Positions 30,798 through 38,629 of a stretch of 64,000 nt of DNA are shown here, piece after piece (the stretch's first letter is position 1; the number at the start of each line of letters is the position of its first letter). A model generated the notes under the pieces. The model ran no database searches. It saw nothing but the letters and a program-made list of their open reading frames with translations, and was not told the DNA's origin. The stretch lies in the NCBI RefSeq assembly GCF_000186705.1, contig NZ_AEUE01000003.1, forward strand, positions 391,098 to 455,097, given 5' to 3'. The DNA is from Citromicrobium sp. JLT1363. GTDB taxonomy: Bacteria > Pseudomonadota > Alphaproteobacteria > Sphingomonadales > Sphingomonadaceae. Both the position numbers and the translations under genes were made by a program.

Positions 30798-31646
30798 TCA
30801 AGCCGCCTTCGATCCGCGCATATAGCGCAGCATCATCGCCAGCTCGCCCTTCAGGTCGTGGCGGTTCACCACGCGGTCGACCATGCCGTGTTCGTGCAGG
30901 TATTCGGCGCGCTGGAAGCCTTCGGGCAGCTGTTCGCGGATCGTCTCCTGGATCACGCGCTGGCCCGCGAAGCCGATCAGCGCGCCCGGTTCCGCGATCT
31001 GCACATCGCCGAGCATCGCGTAGCTGGCGGTGACGCCGCCGGTGGTCGGGTCGGTCAGCAGCACGATATAGGGCAGGCCCGCCTGACGCAGCTTGCGCAC
31101 CATCACGGTCGCCTTGGGCATCTGCATGAGGCTGAGAATGCCTTCCTGCATCCGCGCGCCGCCCGCTGCGGTTACGACGATGTAGCCGCACTTGCGCCGC
31201 AGCGCTTCGGCCGCGCCGTCGCAGAAGGCCTGGCCCACCGCCATGCCCATCGAACCGCCCATGAAGTGGAAGTCCTGCACGCCCATCACCGCGGGCTGGC
31301 CGTCGATCGCGCCGCTGGCGACGGTGAAGGCATCGCGGTGCGGGTTGTTCGCACGCGCGGCCTTGAGCCTGTCGGTATAGCGCTTGGAATCACGGAACTT
31401 GAGCGGGTCTTCCTTGACCTCGGGCTGGGGCAGCAGGTCGAAGCCCTCGTCCATCAATATGGCGATCCGCGTGTCGGCGCCGATCCGCCCGTGATGCTCG
31501 CAGCGCGGGCAGACGTAGAGGTTGTCGGCATAGTCGCTCGCGAAGATCATCTCTCCGCAGCCCTTGCACTTGATCCACAGCGTCTCGTCGGTGGAGCGCT
31601 TGGCGACGAAGGGTAGCGAATTGCGGACACGATTGAACCAGCTCAT
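30798..31646 (-). CDS. accD: Acetyl-CoA carboxylase carboxyltransferase subunit beta
   Basis: AccD with AccA transfers the carboxyl group from carboxy-biotin to acetyl-CoA, the first step of fatty acid synthesis. The 282-residue subunit has the N-terminal zinc ribbon Cys27-Cys30-Cys46-Cys49 and the crotonase-type core with [17 protein letters not shown] and [18 protein letters not shown]. Length is normal. It follows trpA after a 126-base gap that holds a palindromic repeat. Confidence 0.97.
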   Translation of the reverse strand: MSWFNRVRNSLPFVAKRSTDETLWIKCKGCGEMIFASDYADNLYVCPRCEHHGRIGADTRIAILMDEGFDLLPQPEVKEDPLKFRDSKRYTDRLKAARANNPHRDAFTVASGAIDGQPAVMGVQDFHFMGGSMGMAVGQAFCDGAAEALRRKCGYIVVTAAGGARMQEGILSLMQMPKATVMVRKLRQAGLPYIVLLTDPTTGGVTASYAMLGDVQIAEPGALIGFAGQRVIQETIREQLPEGFQRAEYLHEHGMVDRVVNRHDLKGELAMMLRYMRGSKAA

Positions 31647-31674
31647 GCGGCGTTCCTATAGGTTACGTTCTCTT

Positions 31675-31761
31675 ACTCGTCATCCCCGCGAAGGCGGGGA
31701 TCCAGATGAGGGCGGTGGATCGACCAACCGAGGTCATCTGGGCCCCTGCCTGCGCAGGGGC
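31675..31761. repeat. Dimeric REP-like palindrome between trpA and accD
   Basis: Two palindromes face each other: ATCCCCGC-GAAG-GCGGGGAT (31682-31701) and CCCCTGC-CTGC-GCAGGGG (31743-31760). They are joined by inverted arms CCAGATGA (31702-31709) and TCATCTGG (31734-31741), so the whole unit can fold into one branched structure. Elements of this kind are scattered through many alphaproteobacterial genomes. It could weaken transcription from trpA into accD. Confidence 0.75.
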
Positions 31762-31772
31762 GACGGGGTGTC

Positions 31773-32561
31773 TCAGCTTTGCGAATGCACGGCCTGCGCA
31801 AGTCTTGCGGTGAGATCGCGCAGGTGCGCGGGTGCATCAACGCCATGCTCGGCGACCAGATCGACCAGCGCGGAGCCGACGACGACGCCATCCGCCACGC
31901 GCGCGATGGCACCCGCCTGCTCGGGCGTGCGTACGCCGAAGCCGACCGCAACGGGCAGGTCGGTCGCCGCCTTCATGCGCTTCACCGCCGCATCGATGCT
32001 GTCCTGCGCCGCGCTCTGCTTGCCGGTGATCCCTGCGACCGAAACGTAGTAGAGGAAGCCCTCGGAGCCCTCGACCACGGTCGGCAGGCGGAAGTCGTCG
32101 GTGGTGGGGGTGGCAAGCCGGATCGGGGCGATGCCCTGTTCGCGCAGTGCCGGGCCGAGCGCGGAGTCCTCCTCGGGCGGGATGTCGACGCAGATCACGC
32201 CGTCGACGCCTGCGCCCGCCGCTTCCTTGGCAAACCATTCAGGCCCGCGCCGCACCATCGGGTTGGCATAACCCATCAGCACCAGCGGCACATTCGGGTG
32301 CCGCGTGCGGAACTCGTTGGCGATCATCAGCACGTCGGCGGTGGTCGTGCCCGCCTTGAGAGCGCGGATGTTCGCCGCCTGGATCGCGGGGCCGTCCGCC
32401 ATCGGATCGGTGAAGGGCATCCCCAGCTCGATCACATCCGCGCCGCCATCGACCAGCGCATCGAGATTGGCGGCAGTATCGCCGTCGCCCGCGGTGACGA
32501 AGCACACCAGCGCGGGGTGTGGCTTGGCAAAAGCGGCGGCGATTCGGTTCGCGTTGTTCAC
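31773..32561 (-). CDS. trpA: Tryptophan synthase alpha subunit
   Basis: TrpA splits indole-3-glycerol phosphate to indole and glyceraldehyde 3-phosphate and passes indole to TrpB. The 262-residue protein has the catalytic Glu46 (VIELGMPFTDPMADGP, with Asp57), PLVLMGYANPM, GVDGVICVDIPPEE and AVGFGVRTPEQA. The start is GTG at 32561 with AAGGAG six bases upstream; an in-frame ATG at 32609 would add 16 atypical residues. Unlike the usual trpBA overlap, trpA is separated from trpB by three other genes here. Confidence 0.95.
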   Translation of the reverse strand: MNNANRIAAAFAKPHPALVCFVTAGDGDTAANLDALVDGGADVIELGMPFTDPMADGPAIQAANIRALKAGTTTADVLMIANEFRTRHPNVPLVLMGYANPMVRRGPEWFAKEAAGAGVDGVICVDIPPEEDSALGPALREQGIAPIRLATPTTDDFRLPTVVEGSEGFLYYVSVAGITGKQSAAQDSIDAAVKRMKAATDLPVAVGFGVRTPEQAGAIARVADGVVVGSALVDLVAEHGVDAPAHLRDLTARLAQAVHSQS

Positions 32562-32730
32562 CTGGGCTCCTTCGGGGCTGAACGCTGACACACCTGACAC
32601 AGTGTCCAAGGGGAGAAAAACTTGTCCACCGCGCGCATGGCAAAGAACGGCTGGGTGGGGAAGGGCGGTGAGCGGGTCATGCGGCGATTATGCCAGCGGG
32701 GAGGGGGTGTAGGACAGAGTTTCTCGCATG

Positions 32731-32811
32731 CGTCACCCCGGACTTGATCCGGGGTCCCGCTGCCTTGAGTGGCGCGCTCCGGAAGAAGCGGAATCCCGGA
32801 TCAAGTCCGGG
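32731..32811. repeat. Inverted pair of short palindromes upstream of trpA
   Basis: ACCCCGGA-CTTGA-TCCGGGGT (32735-32755) and CCCGGA-TCAAG-TCCGGG (32795-32811) are inverted copies of the same core, separated by 39 bases. This core recurs in many alphaproteobacterial genomes as a REP-like element. The stretch from 32561 to 32854 holds nothing else except a short direct repeat TGACACA near 32582-32597. Confidence 0.75.
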
Positions 32812-32853
32812 ATGATGATTGAGGTAGCGGCGACCCGGCTTTCGTCTTCCGAG

Positions 32854-33303
32854 CTATGGCCCGTCATCCTCCGCACACACCACGCGCGCCGGAGTCCAGC
32901 CCTTGCGCCGCCGTGCGAGCCGGTCGTCGGTTTCTTCTCCGTCGAAGGAGGCGGGGCTGGCGGGGGTGAAATCGCTCAGGCGATCCATCGTGTTGATGTT
33001 GACGACGCCCAGCAGCCGCTCGTCGACCATCCCCACCGCTACGCAGGGCACGCCGCAATGCGCGCAGATGATGAAGTCGGTAATTCCCAGCCCGAAGCGG
33101 TAGCGGCGAATGTCATCGGGTGCGCGATGCGACAGGACAAGCTCGCCCTGCGGATCGCTGGTCCACGCCGCGCCATGCTTGGTGCAGAAGGAGCACCCGC
33201 ACGCGCGCGCCGCGGGGAGGGCCGAGGAATGGGGGCGCAACTCGACCGAGACCCTGCCGCAATGGCACGAGCCGATGAGAGAGAGGGGTTGGGGCCTGTT
33301 CAT
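32854..33303 (-). CDS. GFA / CENP-V family zinc protein
   Basis: This 149-residue protein belongs to the glutathione-dependent formaldehyde-activating (GFA) enzyme family. It has the zinc-ligand pattern SCHCGRVSVEL (residues 12-22), CGCSFCTKHGA and CAHCGVPC. Most family members have unknown substrates, so the formaldehyde role should not be assumed. The ATG overlaps the stop of the DUF559 gene (ATGA). Part of a G/C-rich palindromic repeat lies just upstream and may contribute the GGTGAGGGGG purine tract before the start. Confidence 0.85.
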   Translation of the reverse strand: MNRPQPLSLIGSCHCGRVSVELRPHSSALPAARACGCSFCTKHGAAWTSDPQGELVLSHRAPDDIRRYRFGLGITDFIICAHCGVPCVAVGMVDERLLGVVNINTMDRLSDFTPASPASFDGEETDDRLARRRKGWTPARVVCAEDDGP

Positions 33304-33695
33304 CCTTTAGCCCCCTCACCTTCAGGGGAGGGGGTTGGGGGAGGGGCATGACGCAGTGCTTCCACAATCTCGCCGAGCCGTTGCAAGACACCGTCCATAT
33401 TCTCCATCACATCGACGTTGGCGAAGCGGACGACGTGATACCCGAGCTCCTCTAGACACCGCGATCGGTCGGCATCGTATTCGGCCCTTTCCGCATGCGT
33501 ATCGCCATCCAGCTCGATCACCAGCTTCGGATCGTTCGCAGCAAAGTCCGCGATGTAGCGCCCGATCACCTTCTGCCGCCGAAACTTGATCCCTTGAAAA
33601 CGCCCGCTGCGCAGTTCGAGCCACAACCGCGTCTCCGGCTCGGTCATGCCCTTGCGCATGTCGCGGGCGCGGCGGGTCAGTTCGGCGTCGCGCAA
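33300..33695 (-). CDS. DUF559 (Vsr/MutH-like) endonuclease-domain protein
   Basis: The 131-residue protein has the DUF559 core: MTEPETRLWLELRSGRF, IKFRRQKVIGRYIADFA, then LVIELDGDTH with the acidic residues of a Vsr-like nuclease fold, and LEELGYHVVRFANVDVMENM. Nuclease activity is a fold-based inference. The TTG at 33695 gives a family-like N-terminus and has GGAGAGGGG from a repeat just before it; the ATG at 33659 would remove 12 residues. The C-terminal 14 residues (HAPPPTPSPEGEGAKG) are encoded by another copy of the same repeat. Confidence 0.78.
   Translation of the reverse strand: MRDAELTRRARDMRKGMTEPETRLWLELRSGRFQGIKFRRQKVIGRYIADFAANDPKLVIELDGDTHAERAEYDADRSRCLEELGYHVVRFANVDVMENMDGVLQRLGEIVEALRHAPPPTPSPEGEGAKG
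33311..33346. repeat. G/C-rich palindromic repeat, copy A
   Basis: CCCCCTCACC-TTCA-GGGGAGGGGG-TT-GGGGGAGGGG belongs to the family also found at 33697-33733, 58711-58813 and 63922-63966. It encodes the C-terminus of the DUF559 protein and lies at the ribosome binding site region of the GFA gene. Confidence 0.75.
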
Positions 33696-33696
33696 G

Positions 33697-33733
33697 GCCC
33701 CTCTCCCAACCCTCTCCCCAAGCGGGGAGAGGG
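33697..33733. repeat. G/C-rich palindromic repeat, copy B
   Basis: On the minus strand it reads CCCTCTCCCC-GCTT-GGGGAGAGGG-TT-GGGAGAGGGG, closely matching copies at 33311, 58711 and 63922. Its purine-rich end directly precedes the TTG codon chosen as the start of the DUF559 gene. Confidence 0.78.
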
Positions 33734-33768
33734 CTTTTGGGCTTTGGAGCCGCACAACCGTCGATAAG

Positions 33769-33957
33769 TCATGGGTACTTGGCCTTCACCCTGAAGATCA
33801 TGTTTGCCAAGGACATAATCACGGTGACGCCGACTGCCACCGCCAAGCAATCTAGCCAATCGACGGCTTCTTCGAACAGGAAGTCTGCGAGAGCCCTGAC
33901 TCCGAAAATTCCCAGAAAATAGAGCGGTGCAAGGCGCATAGCCTCTTCAAACCGCAT
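33769..33957 (-). CDS. Small membrane protein after trpB
   Basis: A 62-residue protein with two hydrophobic stretches (residues 8-27, APLYFLGIFGVRALADFLF; residues 33-54) and a basic end. The ATG at 33957 has AGAAGG upstream and lies 24 bases after the trpB stop, so it is probably cotranscribed with trpB. I recognise no family. Confidence 0.55.
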   Translation of the reverse strand: MRFEEAMRLAPLYFLGIFGVRALADFLFEEAVDWLDCLAVAVGVTVIMSLANMIFRVKAKYP

Positions 33958-33980
33958 CCGCCTTCTGGGTCTGGCTCCCA

Positions 33981-35198
33981 CTAAATCTCTACCCCCAGCT
34001 TCTCCGCGACCGTGAAGATGTCCTTGTCCCCGCGCCCACACAAGTTTGCGAGGATGATCGCGTCCTTGTCCATCTCCTTCGCCCGCTTCGCCACTGCGGC
34101 AATGGCATGCGAAGGCTCCAGCGCGGGAATGATCCCCTCGGTCCGGCACAGCAGCTGGAACGCCTCCAGAGCCTCGTCGTCGGTGACGGCGGTGTATTCG
34201 ACGCGGCCGGTGTCCTTCAGCCAGGCGTGCTCCGGCCCGATGCCGGGATAGTCGAGGCCTGCCGAGATCGAGTGGCCTTCGGTGATCTGGCCGTCCTCGT
34301 CTTGCAGCAGGAAGGTCTTGTTGCCGTGGAGGATGCCGGGGGCGCCGCCGGTCAGGCTGGCGGCGTGCTGGTCACCGTCGAGGCCGAGGCCCGCCGCTTC
34401 GACGCCGAGCATCTTCACGTCCGCGTCGTCGAGGAAGGGGTGGAACAGACCGAGCGCGTTGGAGCCGCCGCCGATGCACGCGACCAGCAGGTCGGGCAGG
34501 CGGCCGGCGCGTTTGTGCATTTGCGCGCGCGCTTCGGTGCCGATCACGCTCTGGAAGTCGCGGACCATCGCGGGGTAGGGGTGCGGGCCGGCGGCGGTGC
34601 CGATGATGTAGAATGTGTCATCGACATTCGCGACCCAGTCTCGCAGCGCCTCGTTCATCGCGTCTTTCAGCGTGCCGCGCCCGCTCGTCACCGGCACGAT
34701 CTCCGCGCCGAGCAGTTTCATGCGGAACACGTTGGGCGACTGCCGCCGCACGTCCTCGGCGCCCATGTACACCACGCAGGGCAGGCCGAAGCGCGCGCAG
34801 ACCGTGGCGGTGGCGACGCCGTGCTGGCCCGCGCCGGTCTCTGCAATGATCCGCGTCTTGCCCATGCGGATCGCGAGCAGGATCTGGCCGATGCAGTTGT
34901 TGATCTTGTGCGCGCCGGTGTGGTTCAGCTCGTCGCGCTTGAACCAGACCTGCGCGCCGCCCAGCGCCTCGGTCAGACGCTCCGCGAAATAGAGCGGGCT
35001 GGGGCGGCCGACATAGTGTTCGAGCAGATCCTCGAACTGGTCGGTGAAGGCGGGGTCCTTCTTGGCCTCGTCATAGGCCTGCTCCAGCGCGAGGATGTTG
35101 GGCATCAGCGTTTCGGCGACATAGCGCCCGCCGAACTCGCCGAAATGGCCCTGATCGTCCGGTTGGGTGCGGTAGGAATTGGGAACAGCGTCGGTCAC
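33981..35198 (-). CDS. trpB: Tryptophan synthase beta subunit
   Basis: TrpB joins indole and serine to tryptophan with pyridoxal phosphate. The 405-residue protein is complete, with [14 protein letters not shown], the PLP lysine Lys98 (HTGAHKINN), [14 protein letters not shown], the phosphate-binding GGGSNALG and [11 protein letters not shown]. Because trpF upstream is separated by a gene on the other strand, trpB must have its own promoter. A perfect 12-bp inverted repeat lies in its leader. Confidence 0.97.
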   Translation of the reverse strand: MTDAVPNSYRTQPDDQGHFGEFGGRYVAETLMPNILALEQAYDEAKKDPAFTDQFEDLLEHYVGRPSPLYFAERLTEALGGAQVWFKRDELNHTGAHKINNCIGQILLAIRMGKTRIIAETGAGQHGVATATVCARFGLPCVVYMGAEDVRRQSPNVFRMKLLGAEIVPVTSGRGTLKDAMNEALRDWVANVDDTFYIIGTAAGPHPYPAMVRDFQSVIGTEARAQMHKRAGRLPDLLVACIGGGSNALGLFHPFLDDADVKMLGVEAAGLGLDGDQHAASLTGGAPGILHGNKTFLLQDEDGQITEGHSISAGLDYPGIGPEHAWLKDTGRVEYTAVTDDEALEAFQLLCRTEGIIPALEPSHAIAAVAKRAKEMDKDAIILANLCGRGDKDIFTVAEKLGVEI

Positions 35199-35273
35199 AC
35201 AAGATCCGTTCTTGCTGGCCTTGTCGAAGCGCTGGTCATGCTCCGAACATGGCTTGGGGGAAGAGTCGCCACA

Positions 35274-35337
35274 GGCCTATCGGCCATCTTCGATCCCGAC
35301 AAGCTCGGCGCGGGCGGGTCAAGTGGGCCGATAGGCC
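35274..35337. promoter_or_regulatory. Long inverted repeat upstream of trpB
   Basis: GGCCTATCGGCC (35274-35285) and GGCCGATAGGCC (35326-35337) are perfect 12-bp inverted arms, 40 bases apart and 76 bases before the trpB start. In RNA they would form a stable hairpin in the trpB leader; as DNA they could be a paired operator. I see no Trp-rich leader peptide. The rest of the 284-base gap to the beta-barrel gene shows nothing clear. Confidence 0.5.
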
Positions 35338-35482
35338 AGGCCCCGGCATCGCAAACCCGGATCAGAGAAAAACCCTCCCGGATCGGAATGCCGCCGGTCG
35401 CGCCATTCTATGATGGAAATCGCGGCTTTGACCGGGCCTGCGCTCTGCCGGGAGCGCTGCGGCCCCCTGACAGGATCTTTTC

Positions 35483-35947
35483 ATGCATAAACCTATTGTG
35501 TTTTCCGCGCTCCTGATCGCTCTTCCGGCGGCCCCCGTCGCCGCCGAGGACGCGACCGGCGGAGCCCGTGCAGAGCTTCGCGGCGGGGTCGCCTGGTCGG
35601 AAGGCCACACCGATCCCGTCCTCGGCATTGCGACGGGTTACGATTTCGACCTGGGCGACCACACCTTCCTGGGCGGCGAAGTTTCGGGCGAGAAGATCCT
35701 GGCGGAGGACACCTACGTGGAGCTCGCGCTTACCGCGCGTCTCGGCACGGCCGTGAGCGAGAAGGGCAGCCTCTTCGTCAACGGCGGCTACACCTTCACC
35801 CATCACGGCGACGGGCCGCATCTGGGCCTGGGCTACGAATATCACCTCGGCCATGGTGGCACCTATGTTGCCGCCGAATATCGGCATGTCTTCGTGGACC
35901 ATCACCAGGCCAACGCGATCACCATCGGCATCGGCACGTTTTTCTGA
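35483..35947 (+). CDS. Small exported beta-barrel-like outer membrane protein
   Basis: A 154-residue protein with a signal peptide (MHKPIVFSALLIALPAAPVA, cleaved after AA). The mature part alternates polar and hydrophobic residues in short strands (RAELRGGVAWSEG, LGIATGYDF, TYVELALTARLG, GGYTFTHHG, LGLGYEYHLG) and ends in Phe (ITIGIGTFF), which is the pattern of a small outer-membrane beta-barrel. It is the only plus-strand gene between trpF and trpB. No close family is recognised. Confidence 0.75.
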   Translation: MHKPIVFSALLIALPAAPVAAEDATGGARAELRGGVAWSEGHTDPVLGIATGYDFDLGDHTFLGGEVSGEKILAEDTYVELALTARLGTAVSEKGSLFVNGGYTFTHHGDGPHLGLGYEYHLGHGGTYVAAEYRHVFVDHHQANAITIGIGTFF

Positions 35948-35966
35948 CCGCTATCGGTCGCCGGGG

Positions 35967-36599
35967 CTATCGGGCGTTGCGCACCGCGTCGCAGAAGGCG
36001 CGGATCAGGGCGATGTCCTTGACGCCCGGCGCGCTCTCCACCCCGCTCGATACGTCGACCAGCGGCGCGCCGGTGCGGCGGATCGCCTCGGCGACGTTAT
36101 CCGGCCTGAGCCCCCCGGCAAGGGCCCATGGCATGCCGATATCGGCCCGGTCGAGCAGCGCCCAGTCGAACGGCTCGCCATTCCCGCCCGGCAGCAAGGC
36201 GGGCGGCGCATCGAACAGCAGGCGGTCGGCGCAACCCTTGTAGGTGCTCGCCCGGTCGAGCGCGGAGGCATCGCCCAGGCCGATGGCCTTCCACGTCTCG
36301 ACATCGAACTGCGCGCCCGACACCGCCACGGCTTCGGGTGCCTCGCGCCCGTGGAACTGGAGGATATCGGGGCGAACCGTATCGACGATCGCGGCCAGCA
36401 AGGCCTCGTCGGGATCGACCACCAGCACGACCGTGCGCACAGCGTCGGGCACCCGTGCGCGCAGCGCGGCTGCGTCTTCCAGCGATACGTGACGCGGGCT
36501 CGGCGGGAAATGGACCAGGCCGATATGGCTTGCGCCCGCATCCACGGCGGCGTCGATCGTTTCGGGCGTGGAGAGCCCGCAAATCTTGATCCCGGTCAT
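35967..36599 (-). CDS. trpF: Phosphoribosylanthranilate isomerase
   Basis: TrpF isomerises N-(5-phosphoribosyl)anthranilate in tryptophan synthesis. The 210-residue TIM-barrel has the catalytic Cys in KICGLSTPETIDAA, HIGLVHFPPSPRHVS, DILQFHGRE, LAGGLRPDNV and the C-terminal DVSSGVESAPGVKD. The ATG at 36599 is chosen; an upstream in-frame start adds 12 atypical residues. Confidence 0.96.
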   Translation of the reverse strand: MTGIKICGLSTPETIDAAVDAGASHIGLVHFPPSPRHVSLEDAAALRARVPDAVRTVVLVVDPDEALLAAIVDTVRPDILQFHGREAPEAVAVSGAQFDVETWKAIGLGDASALDRASTYKGCADRLLFDAPPALLPGGNGEPFDWALLDRADIGMPWALAGGLRPDNVAEAIRRTGAPLVDVSSGVESAPGVKDIALIRAFCDAVRNAR

Positions 36600-36655
36600 G
36601 CAGGCCGATTGCTCTGGTCGGCTCCCGCGAGTCAATCCCGCTCAGCGATCCTCGC

Positions 36656-37294
36656 CTAGCAAGCGGGCGAACTCATGAATTCGCGATCGACGTTTGCGCC
36701 GCTGTTTCTGCCTATGCCTACCGTGATCGGCTTGTAGCCTCGCAGTGCTCGGCGGATTTCGCGCTGCAACGCCTCACCAAGTTCGAAATGCATCCCGGAG
36801 GTTCTGGAAAAGGTCGAACCCAGCCGCAAGGTAACCGACTTTTCGCCTATGGCTTTCGTGACCGGAATATAGACTTTCCAGTCCAGTTTGCCGATATCGG
36901 AATACACCATGTCGCGCACCCGCCCACGCGGCGTGATGATCCTGCCATTCTGCTTCAGGACCATGTAGTCGTTCGTGGACGCGGTCCCTTCCGCCTTGAG
37001 GTGAAGCTGGCCTTGGTAAATGCAGAACGCGAAGCTCTTGCCTCGCAGTTCACGCAAGAAGGAGCCGGTCTCGAAATAGCAGTCGTCGCAGGACATGAGG
37101 CCAGCGGCACGACGTTTCGTATACTCCACGGCATCCGCGTCGAGACGGCTGAGCCAGCCCTTGTACCAGCTATGATAACGCTGCGCCTGGGTATCGCTGG
37201 TCAGGTCCACGTATTGTTGCGCTGCTGCCGGTTGGGCCGGAACAAGACAACCTGCGATCAGCGCAGCGATCACTGCGGGTACAATCGGTTTCAC
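36656..37294 (-). CDS. Exported protein, unknown, with duplicated leader
   Basis: A 212-residue protein with a signal peptide (KPIVPAVIAALIAGCLVPAQ, then PAAAQQ). The cysteine in AGC could also suit a lipobox, although the segment after it stays hydrophobic. The body has a CDDC pair, IYQGQLHLKAEG, and a basic end. The GTG at 37294 is preceded by GGGAGGA at seven bases; a TTG at 37315 would overlap the leader hairpin. The leader holds a 42-bp tandem duplication. No family recognised. Confidence 0.7.
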   Translation of the reverse strand: MKPIVPAVIAALIAGCLVPAQPAAAQQYVDLTSDTQAQRYHSWYKGWLSRLDADAVEYTKRRAAGLMSCDDCYFETGSFLRELRGKSFAFCIYQGQLHLKAEGTASTNDYMVLKQNGRIITPRGRVRDMVYSDIGKLDWKVYIPVTKAIGEKSVTLRLGSTFSRTSGMHFELGEALQREIRRALRGYKPITVGIGRNSGANVDREFMSSPAC

Positions 37295-37296
37295 AA

Positions 37297-37380
37297 GATT
37301 CCTCCCGTTTTTCAACGGGAATGAATACTAACGTGCGCGATTCCTCCCGTTTTTCAACGGGAATGAATACTAACGTGCGC
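37297..37380. repeat. Perfect 42-bp tandem duplication in a 5' leader
   Basis: Positions 37297-37338 and 37339-37380 are identical. Each unit holds an inverted repeat CCCGTT-TTTC-AACGGG and, on the minus strand, the GGGAGGAATC that serves as ribosome binding site of the gene starting at 37294. The 3' arm of the hairpin runs into that site. Confidence 0.93.
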
Positions 37381-37433
37381 GCGCGACGATGCCAAGGTGG
37401 GGCGGTGAAGCGAAATTGCGTCGGCCGATCGGC

Positions 37434-37958
37434 TCAGGGTTCGATCGGAGGGAGGAAAGGCCCGCCGAGCGATCCGTCGAAGGCGATCCGGCGCACCGCA
37501 GCGTCCTCGACATCATATTCGACGCCGAAGAAGTGCCATCCGCCGTCGCAGATCGTGAAAGGTTCGCGCTCGTCGTAGTCAATCGATGCGGGATAGAAAT
37601 TGCCGTAGATCATCCGGCGGCCATCCTCGTAATAGCCGACATACTGGCGCTTGTAGAGCGACGGGTCATGGGGCCAGTCGAACGGCGTGGCGGTGCCCGG
37701 CTGTGCGCTCCCGATCGACGCCGCGTATTCGTCGGCACGGTCGCGCAGCAACCGCATCGCCGCGCTTTCGATCGCGGTCACTTCGCGCGGGGTGGGGGTA
37801 AAGAGCCGTTCCGGATTCTCGGGGCCGGGGCGCGAACAGGTCTGCGTTGCGGCCGTGCCGAGGGCGGGATCGAGCAGCGTGACCCGCTCTTGCACCGCGT
37901 AGGGGGTCGCGCAGCCTGCGAGGAGCGCGATCGCGGCACAGGCCAAGGGCTGCCTCAC
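37434..37958 (-). CDS. Lipoprotein, unknown
   Basis: A 174-residue protein starting at a GTG that overlaps the pyrF stop (GTGA). The leader VRQPLACAAIALLAGCATPY contains a lipobox (LLAGC), predicting an acylated envelope protein. The C-terminal half has YVGYYEDGRRMIYGNFYPAS and DGGWHFFGVEYDVE. I recognise no family. Overlap with pyrF suggests coupled translation. Confidence 0.78.
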   Translation of the reverse strand: MRQPLACAAIALLAGCATPYAVQERVTLLDPALGTAATQTCSRPGPENPERLFTPTPREVTAIESAAMRLLRDRADEYAASIGSAQPGTATPFDWPHDPSLYKRQYVGYYEDGRRMIYGNFYPASIDYDEREPFTICDGGWHFFGVEYDVEDAAVRRIAFDGSLGGPFLPPIEP

Positions 37959-38629
37959 AACGTCCCCTCGATCGCCTTCGCAGCGGCGAGCGGGTCCTCC
38001 GCCTTGCTGATGGGCCGCCCGATCACCAGCACGCTCGCGCCGTCGTCGCGCGCCTGGCGCGGGGTGACGACGCGCTTCTGGTCGCCCGCAGAACTGCCCG
38101 CCGGGCGCAGGCCGGGCACGACGAAGAAGCCGTGTTTCCAGCGCTTGTGCACTTCGCCCACCTCGTGGCCGGAGCATACGATACCGTCGAGCCCCGCTTC
38201 CTGCGCCAGATCGGCGAGGCGCAGGACCTGATCGTGCGCGCTGCCCGAAACGCCGGTGCGCGCCAGATCGCGCTCGTCGAGGCTGGTCAGCATGGTAACG
38301 CCGACCACTTTGGTGTTCTCGCCCGCCGCAGCCTTGGCATCTTCCATCATCGCGCGCCCACCGCCTGCGTGGACGGTGACGATGGCAGGCTCCAGCACAT
38401 GGATGGCCTGCATCGCGCCGGCGACCGTGTTCGGAATGTCGTGGAATTTCAGATCGAGGAAGATCGGCAGGCCGACCTGCGCGATTTCATGCACGCCGTG
38501 GTGGCCGTGCTGGCAGAAAAACTCGAGGCCCAGCTTCAGGCCGCCGATATGGCCCTTCACCTTTTCGGCAAGAGCACGTGCTGCATCGAGACGCGGCAGG
38601 TCGAGGGCGAGATAGACTGGGTTGCTCAC
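37955..38629 (-). CDS. pyrF: Orotidine-5'-phosphate decarboxylase
   Basis: PyrF makes UMP from OMP. The 224-residue TIM-barrel has YLALDLPRLDAARALAEK, the catalytic Asp-Lys cluster LDLKFHDIPNTV, TVHAGGG, VVPGLRPAGS and the phosphate-binding VIGRPIS. The start is GTG at 38629, overlapping the lapA stop (GTGA). Confidence 0.96.
   Translation of the reverse strand: MSNPVYLALDLPRLDAARALAEKVKGHIGGLKLGLEFFCQHGHHGVHEIAQVGLPIFLDLKFHDIPNTVAGAMQAIHVLEPAIVTVHAGGGRAMMEDAKAAAGENTKVVGVTMLTSLDERDLARTGVSGSAHDQVLRLADLAQEAGLDGIVCSGHEVGEVHKRWKHGFFVVPGLRPAGSSAGDQKRVVTPRQARDDGASVLVIGRPISKAEDPLAAAKAIEGTL

Noticed and set aside
33300..33767. Insertion sequence remnant at the DUF559 gene
   Set aside because: There is no transposase, no terminal inverted repeats beyond the palindromes, and the nuclease domain is a known stand-alone family.
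37297..37380. CRISPR-like array
   Set aside because: Only two identical units with no spacer between them; it is a simple tandem duplication.
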